Shown here in pieces: positions 1 to 8,286 of a stretch of DNA of 64,000 nt (within the stretch, counting starts at the first letter, position 1; every line of letters begins with the position of its first letter). Position numbers and translations under genes: made by a program. The DNA is from Steroidobacteraceae bacterium (GTDB lineage: Bacteria; Pseudomonadota; Gammaproteobacteria; Steroidobacterales; Steroidobacteraceae). The stretch spans positions 1 to 64,000 of the forward strand of contig JAFMJH010000002.1 of assembly GCA_017853555.1 (NCBI GenBank), in the 5' to 3' direction. The notes beneath the pieces were generated by a model, which ran no database searches, was not told where the DNA came from, and worked only from the letters and a program-made list of their open reading frames with translations.

Positions 1-28
1 AAAGTACAAGACCGAATGAGCGCGAACC

Positions 29-46
29 ATCCTGCGAGTGCAGGAT
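29..46. repeat. Short inverted repeat upstream of the Crp-type regulator
   Basis: A perfect 7-bp inverted repeat (ATCCTGC ... GCAGGAT) surrounds a 4-base loop. No T-run follows it, so it is not a clear intrinsic terminator. It could be an operator for the downstream regulator or the end of an upstream gene outside the window. Confidence 0.35.
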
Positions 47-137
47 TGCGACCGGCTCGAGGGCTCCCAAACAAAATAAATTTGCTTGAAAATAGGTGCA
101 TCCCCTCCCTCGATATCATCCGCAGGCGGTGTTCGGC

Positions 138-938
138 ATGTCGTCGTTGTCGCTCGAACGCGTCGAGTCCTTGCTCGACGCGAACAGTTACTTTCATCTG
201 TTTCCGCTCGGCGTGCGGCGCGCGTTGGCCGCCGAGTTCACGCTGATCGAATTGCACGCGGGCGCCAACGGCAACTATTCGTACCGCGACGGGTGCATCT
301 ATTTTCCGATCAATTGCGTCCTGGTGGCCGAGTATCCATCGTCCGATAGTACCGCCATCTTCATGCGATTTTTCGGGGCCCGATTCTTCGTCGGCGTGCG
401 AGCACGGACGGTGCTCGCGACGATCGACTTCGAGGTTCGATTGATCCGCGGTGGTCATGCATTGAAAATCAACCTCGACCGATTTTGGAGCATCGTCACC
501 GACTGCACGCAATTTTTGCAGTTGACCGCGCAGACGACGAGCGCTTTCGCGGAACTCGTGTTGCTGAATCATGCTTGCCTCGCGACGCACGACGCTACGC
601 AACGTCTGATGCGACTGTTGCTCGAGGCGCGTGATGCGTATCCCGACGACGTCGGCATCACGCTGACTCAGGCGCAGCTGGGGCAGTTCGTGGGCATACG
701 GCGTGAAACCGTCACGGACATCCTGAAGCAATTCGCGCAGCGGGGCTGGGTGACGCTCGAGCGTGGCTCGGTGTCCATCGCGGATCTCGACGGTGCGCGG
801 CGCGCGAGCTGCCTGTGCAGCGAACGGCTGCGGCAGATCGACGCCTCGCTGTACGACATCGCCCGGAACTTGCTGCGGGGCCAGATGCAACCGCGAACGC
901 CGCGGGGCGTTCGACTTTCCTGCAGCGCTCGGTCATGA
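138..938 (+). CDS. Crp/Fnr-type transcriptional regulator
   Basis: A 266-residue regulator whose C-terminal third is a Crp-type winged helix: after 'LTQAQLGQFVGIRRETV' comes a helix and a wing. The N-terminal half has the length of a cyclic-nucleotide-binding beta barrel, but I see no clear ligand motif and no FNR cysteine cluster, so the effector is unknown. I chose the ATG at 138; an in-frame GTG at 96 would add 14 residues. The next gene, on the same strand, is a DUF4399 secreted protein and may be a target. The family call rests mainly on the DNA-binding domain. Confidence 0.75.
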   Translation: MSSLSLERVESLLDANSYFHLFPLGVRRALAAEFTLIELHAGANGNYSYRDGCIYFPINCVLVAEYPSSDSTAIFMRFFGARFFVGVRARTVLATIDFEVRLIRGGHALKINLDRFWSIVTDCTQFLQLTAQTTSAFAELVLLNHACLATHDATQRLMRLLLEARDAYPDDVGITLTQAQLGQFVGIRRETVTDILKQFAQRGWVTLERGSVSIADLDGARRASCLCSERLRQIDASLYDIARNLLRGQMQPRTPRGVRLSCSARS

Positions 939-966
939 TTTGAACATCATTGATCAGGAGAGTTCG

Positions 967-1401
967 ATGCCGTCGTACTTCAACATTGCACGCTTGACCG
1001 CAGTCACGTTGCTGCTCGCCGCCGGCATGGCGACGGCCCAAATGCCCGAGACCGCCGCACCTTCGGATGCGAAGGTCTACTTCGTGAATTTGAAATCAGG
1101 CGATACCGTCTCGAGCCCCGTCAAGGTCGTCATGGGATTGAGTGGCATGGGCATCGCGCCGGCGGGCATCGAGTTTCCGCAGACGGGTCATCACCATTTG
1201 ATCATCGATGCTCCGACGCCGCCGGCGGCTGCCGTGATCGCCGCCGATGCGAACCACGTCCACTTCGGCAAAGGGCAGACCGAAACCTCGATCGAACTTG
1301 CACCGGGCAAGCACACCTTGCAGCTCGTGCTCGGTGATCGCAACCATGTGCCCCACAAGCCGGCCGTCGTCTCCGACGTGATCACGATCACGGTACGTTG
1401 A
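967..1401 (+). CDS. DUF4399 secreted protein
   Basis: A 144-residue protein with a signal peptide ending in the 'MATAQ' region, so probably periplasmic. The mature part has the DUF4399 pattern: 'VYFVNLKSGDTV', then 'GHHHLIID', then 'HFGKGQTE' and a closing beta strand with 'GDRNHVPH'. Several histidines recur (HHH, NHVHF, NHVPH), which suggests metal binding, but the function of the family is not established. The AGGAGA at about 956-961 is a good ribosome-binding site for the ATG at 967 and rules out longer forms of this frame. Confidence 0.8.
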   Translation: MPSYFNIARLTAVTLLLAAGMATAQMPETAAPSDAKVYFVNLKSGDTVSSPVKVVMGLSGMGIAPAGIEFPQTGHHHLIIDAPTPPAAAVIAADANHVHFGKGQTETSIELAPGKHTLQLVLGDRNHVPHKPAVVSDVITITVR

Positions 1402-1402
1402 T

Positions 1403-2185
1403 CTAGCGGATCGGCGTGAACCCGGCGCGCGCGAACACCTCGTGCGCCTCGGCGGACGACAGGAACTCCAAAAACGTCGACGGCACGGCGGCGCGCAAGC
1501 GCGCCGCCGCATACCGGATCGGCGGATGCGCGCTTTCGGGAAAGACGCCGAGTACTTTGACGGCGGGCTCGAGGCGCGCGTCGGTTTCATAGACGACGCC
1601 GAGTGGCGCTTCGCCGCGCGCGACGAAGTTCATGGCGGTGCGCACGTTGTCCGACACTGCAAGTCGCGATGCAACGCTCGGCCAAACACCCAACGACTCG
1701 AGCGCCGCTTTGGCATAGCGCCCGGCGGGTACGGATTGCGGGTCGGCCAAAGACAATCGACCGCCGTCACCGAGCGCCGCAGCGATCGCGAACTTGGGCT
1801 CGATGCGCAGCGTGGTGGTTGCAGCGCGCGGGGCGATCAGCACGAGTCGCGTCGCGAGCAGTTCGCGACGTGAGCCCGGCTCGAGCAACGCTTTGGCTGC
1901 GACATAATCCATCCACTCGGCATCGGCCGAGATGAACACGTCGGCTCTTGCGCCGGATTCGATCTGTCGCGCGAGCGTCGCCGTGCCGGCAAAAGAAAAT
2001 TTCACGGACTGCCCGCTCTTGCGCGTATACGCCTCGCCGAGTTCTTGCAGAACGTTGGTGAGCGAGGCGGCTGCATAGACGGTGAGCGGCGGCGCTGCGT
2101 TGTCGGCTGCACGGACGCTTTGCAACGAGGCGCCCAGGATGGCGACGAGGCTGATCAGCAAACGGCGGGTGATCGAGGACTTCAT
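1403..2185 (-). CDS. modA: Molybdate ABC transporter substrate-binding protein ModA
   Basis: A periplasmic protein of about 260 residues with a signal peptide ending near 'SVRA'. The mature start 'LTVYAAASLTNVLQEL' and 'FSFAGTATLARQIESGARADVFISAD' are the usual ModA oxyanion-site segments, and 'AMNFVARGEAPLGVVYETDA' is the family's C-terminal lobe signature. It binds molybdate or tungstate for an ABC importer. No modB or modC lies beside it; the genes on either side are a DUF4399 protein and a flavin oxidoreductase, so the permease and ATPase must be elsewhere. An upstream in-frame ATG would add six residues. Confidence 0.88.
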   Translation of the reverse strand: MKSSITRRLLISLVAILGASLQSVRAADNAAPPLTVYAAASLTNVLQELGEAYTRKSGQSVKFSFAGTATLARQIESGARADVFISADAEWMDYVAAKALLEPGSRRELLATRLVLIAPRAATTTLRIEPKFAIAAALGDGGRLSLADPQSVPAGRYAKAALESLGVWPSVASRLAVSDNVRTAMNFVARGEAPLGVVYETDARLEPAVKVLGVFPESAHPPIRYAAARLRAAVPSTFLEFLSSAEAHEVFARAGFTPIR

Positions 2186-2252
2186 GACGTGTCGATGAAT
2201 CATAGGAGATCAATGTTACGCTTCGACGCCGGATTTTGAAGGACGCGAAAGG

Positions 2253-3377
2253 ATGAGTGCGGATTTCGACGTGGTGGTGATCGGTGCCGGTGCGGTCGGG
2301 CTCGCCTGCGCCCGCGCGCTCGCGCAAAGTGGATGCAGCGTGCTCGTCGTCGAGTCGGCACCCCGCATCGGCGAGGGCGTCTCGGCGCGCAATTCGGAGG
2401 TGATCCATGCCGGGCTCTACTACCCGAGCGGCAGTTTGAAGGCGCGCTTTTGCGTGCAGGGCCGGCGGATGCTCTATGCCTACCTCGAAACAAAAGGCGT
2501 CGCCCATCGCAAATGCGGCAAGCTCGTGGTCGCGAACGGTGCGCAGGAACTCGCGCGACTCGACGACATTGCCGCGCAAGCCGCGCGCAACGGCGTCGAG
2601 AATTTGCATCGCCTGAGCCGCGATGAGGCCGTGGCGATGGAGCCAGCGTTGCGATGCGATGCGGCGCTGCTGTCGAACGAGACCGGCGTGTTCGACAGTC
2701 ACGGCTACATGCTCGCGTTGCAGGGCGACGTCGAGTCTGCGGGCGGGCACGTGATCGTCGATGCGCCCTTCGAAGCGGCGCAGCGTTCGACGCAAGGCTG
2801 GCGCGTACGCATCGGTGGGCGGGCGGCCACGACGATCGAGGCGGGCGCGGTCGTGATCGCAGCGGGTTTGCAGGCGCAGGCAGTGGCGGCGCGCATCGAC
2901 GGCTATCCCGCGCAGTCGATCCCGGCTTTGCACTACGGCAAGGGGCACTATTTTCGTTTGCAGGGCAAAGCGCCGTTCGAACGACTCGTCTACCCGCCGC
3001 CCATTCCGGGTGCGCTCGGCACTCATTACCGACGCGACCTCGGCGGGGCGGCGATCTTCGGCCCGGACCTCGAATACGTGACGACACTCGATTACGCGGT
3101 CGACGTTTCACGCGCGACACGCTTCTATGCGGACATCCGCAAATTTTGGCCGGACCTGCCCGACGATGCATTGATCCCGGATTATGCGGGCATCCGACCG
3201 AAGATCCACGGGCCCGGCGAGCCGCAGCCGGACTTTCGCATCGACGGACCGGAGCACCACGGCTTGCCCGGCGTGATCGCCCTGTTCGGCATCGAAAGTC
3301 CGGGGCTGACGAGCTCGCTGGCCATCGGTGCATGGGTCGACGCCCAACTGCGGGCCGCTGATAGAATGCGCCCATGA
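2253..3377 (+). CDS. FAD-dependent oxidoreductase, LhgO/DAO family
   Basis: A 374-residue flavoprotein of the D-amino-acid-oxidase fold. It opens with a Rossmann dinucleotide motif, 'VVVIGAGAVGLACARAL', then 'EVIHAGLYYPSGSLKARFC', which is typical of L-2-hydroxyglutarate oxidase-like enzymes. The C-terminal 'FGIESPGLTSSLAIGAWV' is the conserved end of that group. Oxidation of a 2-hydroxyacid is the likely reaction, but the substrate is not proven. GAAAGG precedes the ATG. Its TGA overlaps the ATG of the next small gene by 4 bases, so the two are probably co-translated. Confidence 0.85.
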   Translation: MSADFDVVVIGAGAVGLACARALAQSGCSVLVVESAPRIGEGVSARNSEVIHAGLYYPSGSLKARFCVQGRRMLYAYLETKGVAHRKCGKLVVANGAQELARLDDIAAQAARNGVENLHRLSRDEAVAMEPALRCDAALLSNETGVFDSHGYMLALQGDVESAGGHVIVDAPFEAAQRSTQGWRVRIGGRAATTIEAGAVVIAAGLQAQAVAARIDGYPAQSIPALHYGKGHYFRLQGKAPFERLVYPPPIPGALGTHYRRDLGGAAIFGPDLEYVTTLDYAVDVSRATRFYADIRKFWPDLPDDALIPDYAGIRPKIHGPGEPQPDFRIDGPEHHGLPGVIALFGIESPGLTSSLAIGAWVDAQLRAADRMRP

Positions 3378-3592
3378 ATCGCTATCACATTCGTTTCAAT
3401 ACCAAGGCCGCGGGGAGTCCGCTCGTGTGGCGCGTGTTCGAAAACGGCCAGCAGCACCTCGTCAAACATCTCGATATTCGCGTGCCCGTCCGCGACGAAT
3501 GCAGTGTCGAGGGCACCGAAACGAAATGGAACATCGCCTGCGACGGGCACATGCGCATCGTCGACGACGTCGCGATCATCACTGCCGAATGA
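3374..3592 (+). CDS. Small conserved protein of unknown function
   Basis: A 72-residue soluble protein without signal peptide or cysteine pair (it has two isolated cysteines, in 'DECSVE' and 'NIACDG'). The segment 'GSPLVWRVFENGQQHLV' followed by 'ETKWNIACDGHMRI' looks like a compact beta fold. I recall similar short hypothetical proteins in other proteobacteria but no function. It overlaps the oxidoreductase before it and the RodZ-like gene after it by 4 bases each, so it sits in a tightly coupled three-gene operon. Confidence 0.75.
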   Translation: MNRYHIRFNTKAAGSPLVWRVFENGQQHLVKHLDIRVPVRDECSVEGTETKWNIACDGHMRIVDDVAIITAE

Positions 3593-4449
3593 CCGCAAGC
3601 CGCTCGGAATTCGCCCAGGCACTGCAGGCTGCGCGTACCGCGCGCGGCCTCTCGGTGTTGCAGGTCGCCGCCGAGTTGCGTTTGTCGGACAAGCAGATTC
3701 AGGGGCTCGAGCAGGACGATCTGGCCAACTTCTATTCGGCCGCGTATGCCGAACGTGCGGCCACCGCGTACGCGAATTTTTTGAACGTCGCGACGGATCT
3801 GCTCGGTGGTCCGCCGTATGCCGCCGCGACCGAGGCACCGCCGCTCGTGCCGCCCGTGAGCTCGCCGGCGACGACCGCCCAACGCCGCGCGACGGCGTCG
3901 GTGTCGCTCTACGCCGCGATGGGCGTGTTGCTTGCGGGCGCGATTCTCTTTTTGTTGGTCGGTCGTGCAGGCGACGAGCCTCCGAGTCCGCACGATTCGG
4001 TGGCGGTGACGCCACCGGTCAAAAATCCCGAGACGCCGCCGGCCGCGACTGTCGCCGCACCGGTGGCCGCGTCGACGCCCGTCCCGATCGAACCCGCTAC
4101 GCAGGATGTGCTGCCGCCCGCCGAGGCACCTGAACCCCCGGCACAAAACGAAGAGAGCGTGAGTCGCGGTTCGGTACCGGAACTCGCGCCGTCCGAAGCG
4201 ACGCGCTCACGACGCTTTTGGTTGGTGGTCACGGCGCCGGCGCTCATCAACGTGGTCGATGGGCGCGGCGAACGCGTGTTGTCGGGGCGGCAGACCATCA
4301 CGGAAGGCCGGCGCGTCACGGGCGAGCCGCCGTTCCAGCTCGAAACCGACAATCCCGATTCGATCGCCGTGTTCTACATGGGCGATCGCGTGCGACCGTT
4401 GCAGAGTTCGACGAACCGCTATTCGGCGCGCTTCGGCAGCGCGGACTGA
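3589..4449 (+). CDS. RodZ-like membrane protein: HTH domain, one TM, DUF4115
   Basis: A 286-residue bitopic protein. Residues 1-75 form a Cro/RodZ-type helix-turn-helix ('ARTARGLSVLQVAAELRLSD'). One transmembrane helix follows at about residues 100-125 ('MGVLLAGAILFLLVG'), then a long Pro/Ala-rich linker, then a C-terminal beta domain (DUF4115-like) with 'RRFWLVVTAPALINVVD'. RodZ anchors MreB and shapes the cell; this protein lacks mre neighbours, so it may be a second, specialised copy. Its ATG overlaps the stop of the small upstream gene. Confidence 0.75.
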   Translation: MTASRSEFAQALQAARTARGLSVLQVAAELRLSDKQIQGLEQDDLANFYSAAYAERAATAYANFLNVATDLLGGPPYAAATEAPPLVPPVSSPATTAQRRATASVSLYAAMGVLLAGAILFLLVGRAGDEPPSPHDSVAVTPPVKNPETPPAATVAAPVAASTPVPIEPATQDVLPPAEAPEPPAQNEESVSRGSVPELAPSEATRSRRFWLVVTAPALINVVDGRGERVLSGRQTITEGRRVTGEPPFQLETDNPDSIAVFYMGDRVRPLQSSTNRYSARFGSAD

Positions 4450-4450
4450 C

Positions 4451-5761
4451 TCACTTCGGGTACCAGTCGACTTCGTCGATCGGCAGATCGCGGACCCAAT
4501 AAGTTTCGGTCGGCGCACCGTCCGAATCGACGGTGCGCAAAATCAGCCGCAGGTCGCGCTTTGCCGCCATGGCGCGCCTGGCGATCGCCTCCAGTTGCGA
4601 CAACGTTTGAATTCTTTGGCCGTCGACCGTCATCACCTGCGAACCGAAATGCAGCTCGTGCAAGTCCGCGGTCGAGCCGGGCTCCACTTGATGCACGACG
4701 AGTCGGCCCGCTTCGTCCGGGTTCGACACTTCATACAAAAACTGCGGCGCGAACACGGCGCCGCTCAGCAATAGTCCGCGACGTCCGACGAACTGCAAGC
4801 TCGGCGTCAGACGTGCTTCGATAGTCGTGACTTTGCCGGCGCGCTCGACGGTCAGCGGCGTTTTGCCGCTGCGCCCGCGCAGCGCGAGCACGAACTCCGC
4901 TGCGCTCTCGAACTTCGCGTCGGAGCCGACGATGCTTTGCACGGTATCGCCGGCGCGCAAACCGAGGCCGTCTTCGAACTGCGGATCGGCTGCCACGGTG
5001 AGCGTCTCGACGTTTTCTTCGTCGACGGCGAAGGTCGTGGCTATTTTGGGGATGGTCGCCGGTTTGTCCTCGCGCAACAGCTGCAGGATTTGGCAGGCAT
5101 CGCGCGCGATGACGGCGAAGTTCATGTTTTGCGCGCGACGTTCGCCTAGCGAGGCGGTGTTGATGCCGACGACGTCGCCGGAGGCGAGGTCGATCAGCGG
5201 GCCACCGGAATTCCCCGGCGAGATGGGTGCATCGGTCTGCAATTGCGGATAGCCCTTCGCGTGGCTGATGCCGGCCATGATGCCGCGCGTCGCCGTGAAC
5301 GGATAACCGAGCGGATGACCGAAGGCGCCGAGGTCGGAGCCGACGGCTGGCGTGCTGCCGCAGGCGAGACGTGCTTCACGCGCTTCCTGCGGAATCGAAC
5401 CCGGCGGCAATTCGAGGATCGCGACGTCGACGAAATTGTCGACGAACTTCGCGGTTGCCGGCACGCGCGCATGACCTTTGAAGGCGACCAGAATTTTTGC
5501 CGAGACGTAGCCGGCGACGTGGGCGTTGGTGAGCACCCAGCGGCGTTCGCGATCGACCAGGAATCCGGCGCCGTCCCAGCCACCTTTGTCGCTCTCGAGA
5601 AACGAATAGTCGGTCGAGGCGCTGATGCGCACCGTGTAGTGGGTGGCATCGGCAAAGGCGCGCTCGGCGACCGAATCGGCCGAGGCCGTCTGCAGGCCCG
5701 CGAACGACCCGACGATCGCCGCGACGAGTCCGTGCACCAGACATTTCGGGAAGATATTCAT
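4451..5761 (-). CDS. Periplasmic trypsin-like serine protease with PDZ domains
   Basis: A 436-residue secreted S1-family protease. The signal peptide ends near 'LQTASA' (residue 28). The catalytic triad is visible: His81 in 'VLTNAHV', Asp112 in 'NFVDVAIL' and Ser185 in 'PGNSGGPLID'. Two C-terminal PDZ-like regions follow; the second contains 'LHFGSQVMTVDGQRIQTLSQL'-type carboxylate-loop sequence (split here as 'LHFGSQVMTVDG' and 'QRIQTLSQL'). The layout is DegP-like, but it is too divergent to name degP or degS. It is divergent from the WYL regulator, with palindromes between them. Confidence 0.85.
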   Translation of the reverse strand: MNIFPKCLVHGLVAAIVGSFAGLQTASADSVAERAFADATHYTVRISASTDYSFLESDKGGWDGAGFLVDRERRWVLTNAHVAGYVSAKILVAFKGHARVPATAKFVDNFVDVAILELPPGSIPQEAREARLACGSTPAVGSDLGAFGHPLGYPFTATRGIMAGISHAKGYPQLQTDAPISPGNSGGPLIDLASGDVVGINTASLGERRAQNMNFAVIARDACQILQLLREDKPATIPKIATTFAVDEENVETLTVAADPQFEDGLGLRAGDTVQSIVGSDAKFESAAEFVLALRGRSGKTPLTVERAGKVTTIEARLTPSLQFVGRRGLLLSGAVFAPQFLYEVSNPDEAGRLVVHQVEPGSTADLHELHFGSQVMTVDGQRIQTLSQLEAIARRAMAAKRDLRLILRTVDSDGAPTETYWVRDLPIDEVDWYPK

Positions 5762-5800
5762 GCGGCGCAGTGTAACGCGAGGGGCAGGGCGCTCGCATGA

Positions 5801-5838
5801 CTCGAGGTTTTCGAGCCGGGGGCTCAAATTTTGAGCCC
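5801..5838. promoter_or_regulatory. Palindromic operator candidates between protease and WYL regulator
   Basis: In the 109-base gap between the divergent protease and WYL genes lie a perfect 19-bp palindrome, GGGCTCAAA-T-TTTGAGCCC (5820-5838), and just before it a 5-bp-arm repeat, CTCGA ... TCGAG (5801-5815). The larger one is 33 bases before the WYL start and 59 before the protease start. A dimeric regulator binding here could control both genes; WYL regulators often act on divergent neighbours. The assignment is inferred. Confidence 0.5.
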
Positions 5839-5870
5839 TCGCCGTGGTTAAATCGAGCGAGGGAGACGCC

Positions 5871-6842
5871 ATGGCACGTCACGAAAAAGTCCAACAAATC
5901 TTCGATGCCCTGTGGCGTACGCGGGAACCCCGTTCGCTCGCCGACCTGTGCGACGAACTCGACGCTTCGCCGGCGACGGTCAAGCGCTTGCTCGCCTTCC
6001 TGCGTACCCAGCGGGGCGTGGAGATCGGCTACGACCGCGAACGCAACGGTTACGTGCTCGCCCGCAGCCCTGCCGATGCGAACGTAGCCGCCTTGCTCGG
6101 TTTGTCGGGCGCGGAAATCTCGATGTTGCTCGAGGCCGAAGCGCTGCTCGAGCAGATCCCGCCCGGTGTGCTGCGCGAGGAGACGGCCGCGGTGCGTGTA
6201 CGTCTCGGCAAGGTCAAGCGTCAGGCCTTGGGGCGCGGCGCGCTCAAAGATCGGGTACGGCTGCGCATGACGCAATTGCGACAGACGAGCACCGCGGCGT
6301 TCAGTACGGTGTTGGCGGCGCTGCGTACCGGGCGTCGTCTCGCCTTCACATATCGCAGTCGCAGCCGCGATCAAGAGACCGAGCGCACCTGTTCACCGTT
6401 GCGGCTCACTTTCTACCGCAGCAACTGGTATCTCGCCGCGTGGTGTCACCGCCGTGACGAACTGCGCGTGTTTTCCGTCGATCGCATCGAGAAGCCGCGT
6501 GTCGCCGCCGAAGCCGTGCACGAGCCGCCCGCCGGCACGCTCGAGGCCGAACTCGATTCGAGTTACGGCATTTTCACCGGTCGCGCCGATCGCACCGCGG
6601 TGCTGAAATTCAACGCCCTCGCGGCGCGCTGGGTGGCCGAAGAAGAATGGCATCCGGACTCGCGGGCCGAAGTGCTCGCCGATGGTGGCGTGCTGCTGCG
6701 CATTCCGTACAAGCACGAGACCGAGCTCGTGATGGACATCTTGCGGCATGGCGCGAACTGCGAAGTGCTGGAGCCCGAAGATCTGCGACGCAACGTTGCG
6801 GCGGCGTTCAATGCGGCCGCGGCGCAATATCGAAAACGCTGA
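5871..6842 (+). CDS. WYL-domain transcriptional regulator
   Basis: A 323-residue regulator with an N-terminal winged helix-turn-helix (residues 1-65; 'SLADLCDELDASPATVKRLLAFL') and a WYL domain. The signature residues are in 'TFYRSNWYLAAWCHRRDELRVF' split as 'TFYRSNWYLAAWC' and 'DELRVFSVDRI'. A C-terminal WCX-like extension ends in 'LEPEDLRRNVAAAF'. WYL domains sense small ligands or nucleic acid. GGGAGA lies 5 bases before the ATG at 5871 and fixes the start over an in-frame GTG at 5844. Divergent from the secreted protease. Confidence 0.85.
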   Translation: MARHEKVQQIFDALWRTREPRSLADLCDELDASPATVKRLLAFLRTQRGVEIGYDRERNGYVLARSPADANVAALLGLSGAEISMLLEAEALLEQIPPGVLREETAAVRVRLGKVKRQALGRGALKDRVRLRMTQLRQTSTAAFSTVLAALRTGRRLAFTYRSRSRDQETERTCSPLRLTFYRSNWYLAAWCHRRDELRVFSVDRIEKPRVAAEAVHEPPAGTLEAELDSSYGIFTGRADRTAVLKFNALAARWVAEEEWHPDSRAEVLADGGVLLRIPYKHETELVMDILRHGANCEVLEPEDLRRNVAAAFNAAAAQYRKR

Positions 6843-6857
6843 GCTCGCGCCGCTCGC

Positions 6858-8180
6858 TCAACCGGCGACGACGGTCGCGCGCAGATCGTAATCGTCCGCG
6901 TGCGTGATCTTCACGCGCACGAACTCGCCGACGGCGAGTTTGGATCCTTTGGTGATGCGCACGACGCCGTCGATTTCGGGTGCGTCGCCGCGACTGCGAG
7001 CGATCGCGACATTGCCTTCGATCGCATCGACGAGCACGGTTTCGATCTTGCCGACGCGCGCGGCAAGGCGTGCGCTGCTGATCGCCTGCGCACGTTCCAT
7101 GAAGCGTGCGAGCCGCTCTTCCTGCACTTCGGGGGTGATGTGCACGCCGGCGTCGTTGGCCACCGCGCCCGCGACGGGTGAATATTTGAAGGCGCCGACG
7201 CGATCGAGCTGCGCTTCGTCGAGCCAGGCGAGCAATTCTTCGAACTCGGCTTCGGTTTCACCGGGGAAGCCCACGATGAAGGTGCTGCGCAGCGTCAACT
7301 GCGGGCAAACCGAACGCCAACGCGCAATGCGGGCGAGCGTGTTTTCGGCATGCGCCGGTCGCTTCATGCGTTTCAATACGCTCGGGCTGCCGTGCTGGAA
7401 CGGAATGTCGAGGTAGGGAAGGATTTTTCCTTCGGCCATCAGCGGCACGACGTCATCGACGTGCGGGTAGGGATACACGTAGTGCATGCGCACCCAGACG
7501 CCGAGCGAACCGAGTCCGCGCGCGAGATCCAGAAACCGGGTCTCGTAATCCTGGCCGCGCCAAGGTGCCGCGCGATATTTGAGATCGACACCGTAGGCGC
7601 TGGTGTCTTGCGAAATCACCAACAACTCGCGCACGCCGGCATCGACGAGCTTGCCCGCTTCGGTGAGCACGGCATCGATGGGCCGGCTGGCGAGCTTGCC
7701 GCGCAAGTCGGGGATGATGCAGAAGCTGCACTTGTTGTTGCAGCCTTCGGAAATTTTCAGATATGCGTAGTGACGCGGCGTCAGTCGTATGCCTTGCGGC
7801 GGCACGAGATCGACGAACGGATCGTGCTTCGGCGGCAGATGTTCGTGCACGGCCGTGAGCACGTCTTCATAGGCATGCGGGCCGGTTATTTTGAGTACGC
7901 GCGGATGACGTTCGAGGATGCGCTGCGGATTGGCCCCCAGACACCCCGTGACGATGACGCGGCCGTTCTGCTCGAGCGCCTCGCCGATGGCGTCCAGGGA
8001 CTCGTCGATCGCGGAGTCGATGAAGCCGCAGGTGTTCACGACGACGACGTCGGCGCTGTCGTAATCGGGCGCGACCGTGTAGCCCTCGGCGCGCAAGCGG
8101 GTGAGGATGCGCTCGGAATCGACCAGCGCCTTCGGACATCCGAGGCTGACGAAACCGACTTTGGGATTGAGACGTGACAT
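6858..8180 (-). CDS. rimO: Ribosomal protein S12 methylthiotransferase RimO
   Basis: A 440-residue radical-SAM enzyme that adds a methylthio group to an aspartate of ribosomal protein S12. The N-terminal MTTase domain has '[16 protein letters not shown]' and two further cysteines ('NTCGF', 'TGCLGA'). The radical SAM cluster is '[14 protein letters not shown]', and a TRAM domain closes the protein. Length and motifs match RimO rather than MiaB. It is convergent with the WYL gene, with 15 bases between the stops. Confidence 0.97.
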   Translation of the reverse strand: MSRLNPKVGFVSLGCPKALVDSERILTRLRAEGYTVAPDYDSADVVVVNTCGFIDSAIDESLDAIGEALEQNGRVIVTGCLGANPQRILERHPRVLKITGPHAYEDVLTAVHEHLPPKHDPFVDLVPPQGIRLTPRHYAYLKISEGCNNKCSFCIIPDLRGKLASRPIDAVLTEAGKLVDAGVRELLVISQDTSAYGVDLKYRAAPWRGQDYETRFLDLARGLGSLGVWVRMHYVYPYPHVDDVVPLMAEGKILPYLDIPFQHGSPSVLKRMKRPAHAENTLARIARWRSVCPQLTLRSTFIVGFPGETEAEFEELLAWLDEAQLDRVGAFKYSPVAGAVANDAGVHITPEVQEERLARFMERAQAISSARLAARVGKIETVLVDAIEGNVAIARSRGDAPEIDGVVRITKGSKLAVGEFVRVKITHADDYDLRATVVAG

Positions 8181-8247
8181 GGCGGGACGCGCATTCTAAC
8201 GTCCCCGGCGGACGATTGTCCGATGGTTGGACGTGCGGAGGTCGCGT

Positions 8248-8272
8248 CATGGGAATGCCATCCATTCCCATG
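8248..8272. promoter_or_regulatory. 25-bp palindrome before the first FAD monooxygenase
   Basis: A perfect 10-bp inverted repeat, CATGGGAATG ... CATTCCCATG, with a 5-base spacer, ends 14 bases before the ATG at 8287. Its size and symmetry suit a dimeric repressor such as a TetR, MarR or IclR protein. No such regulator gene lies next to it. As RNA it would be a hairpin covering the ribosome-binding region, so translational control is an alternative. Confidence 0.5.
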
Positions 8273-8286
8273 CTGAATACGCGTCA

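Noticed and set aside
29-46. Intrinsic terminator at the window start
   Set aside because: The hairpin is real, but no T-run follows on either strand.
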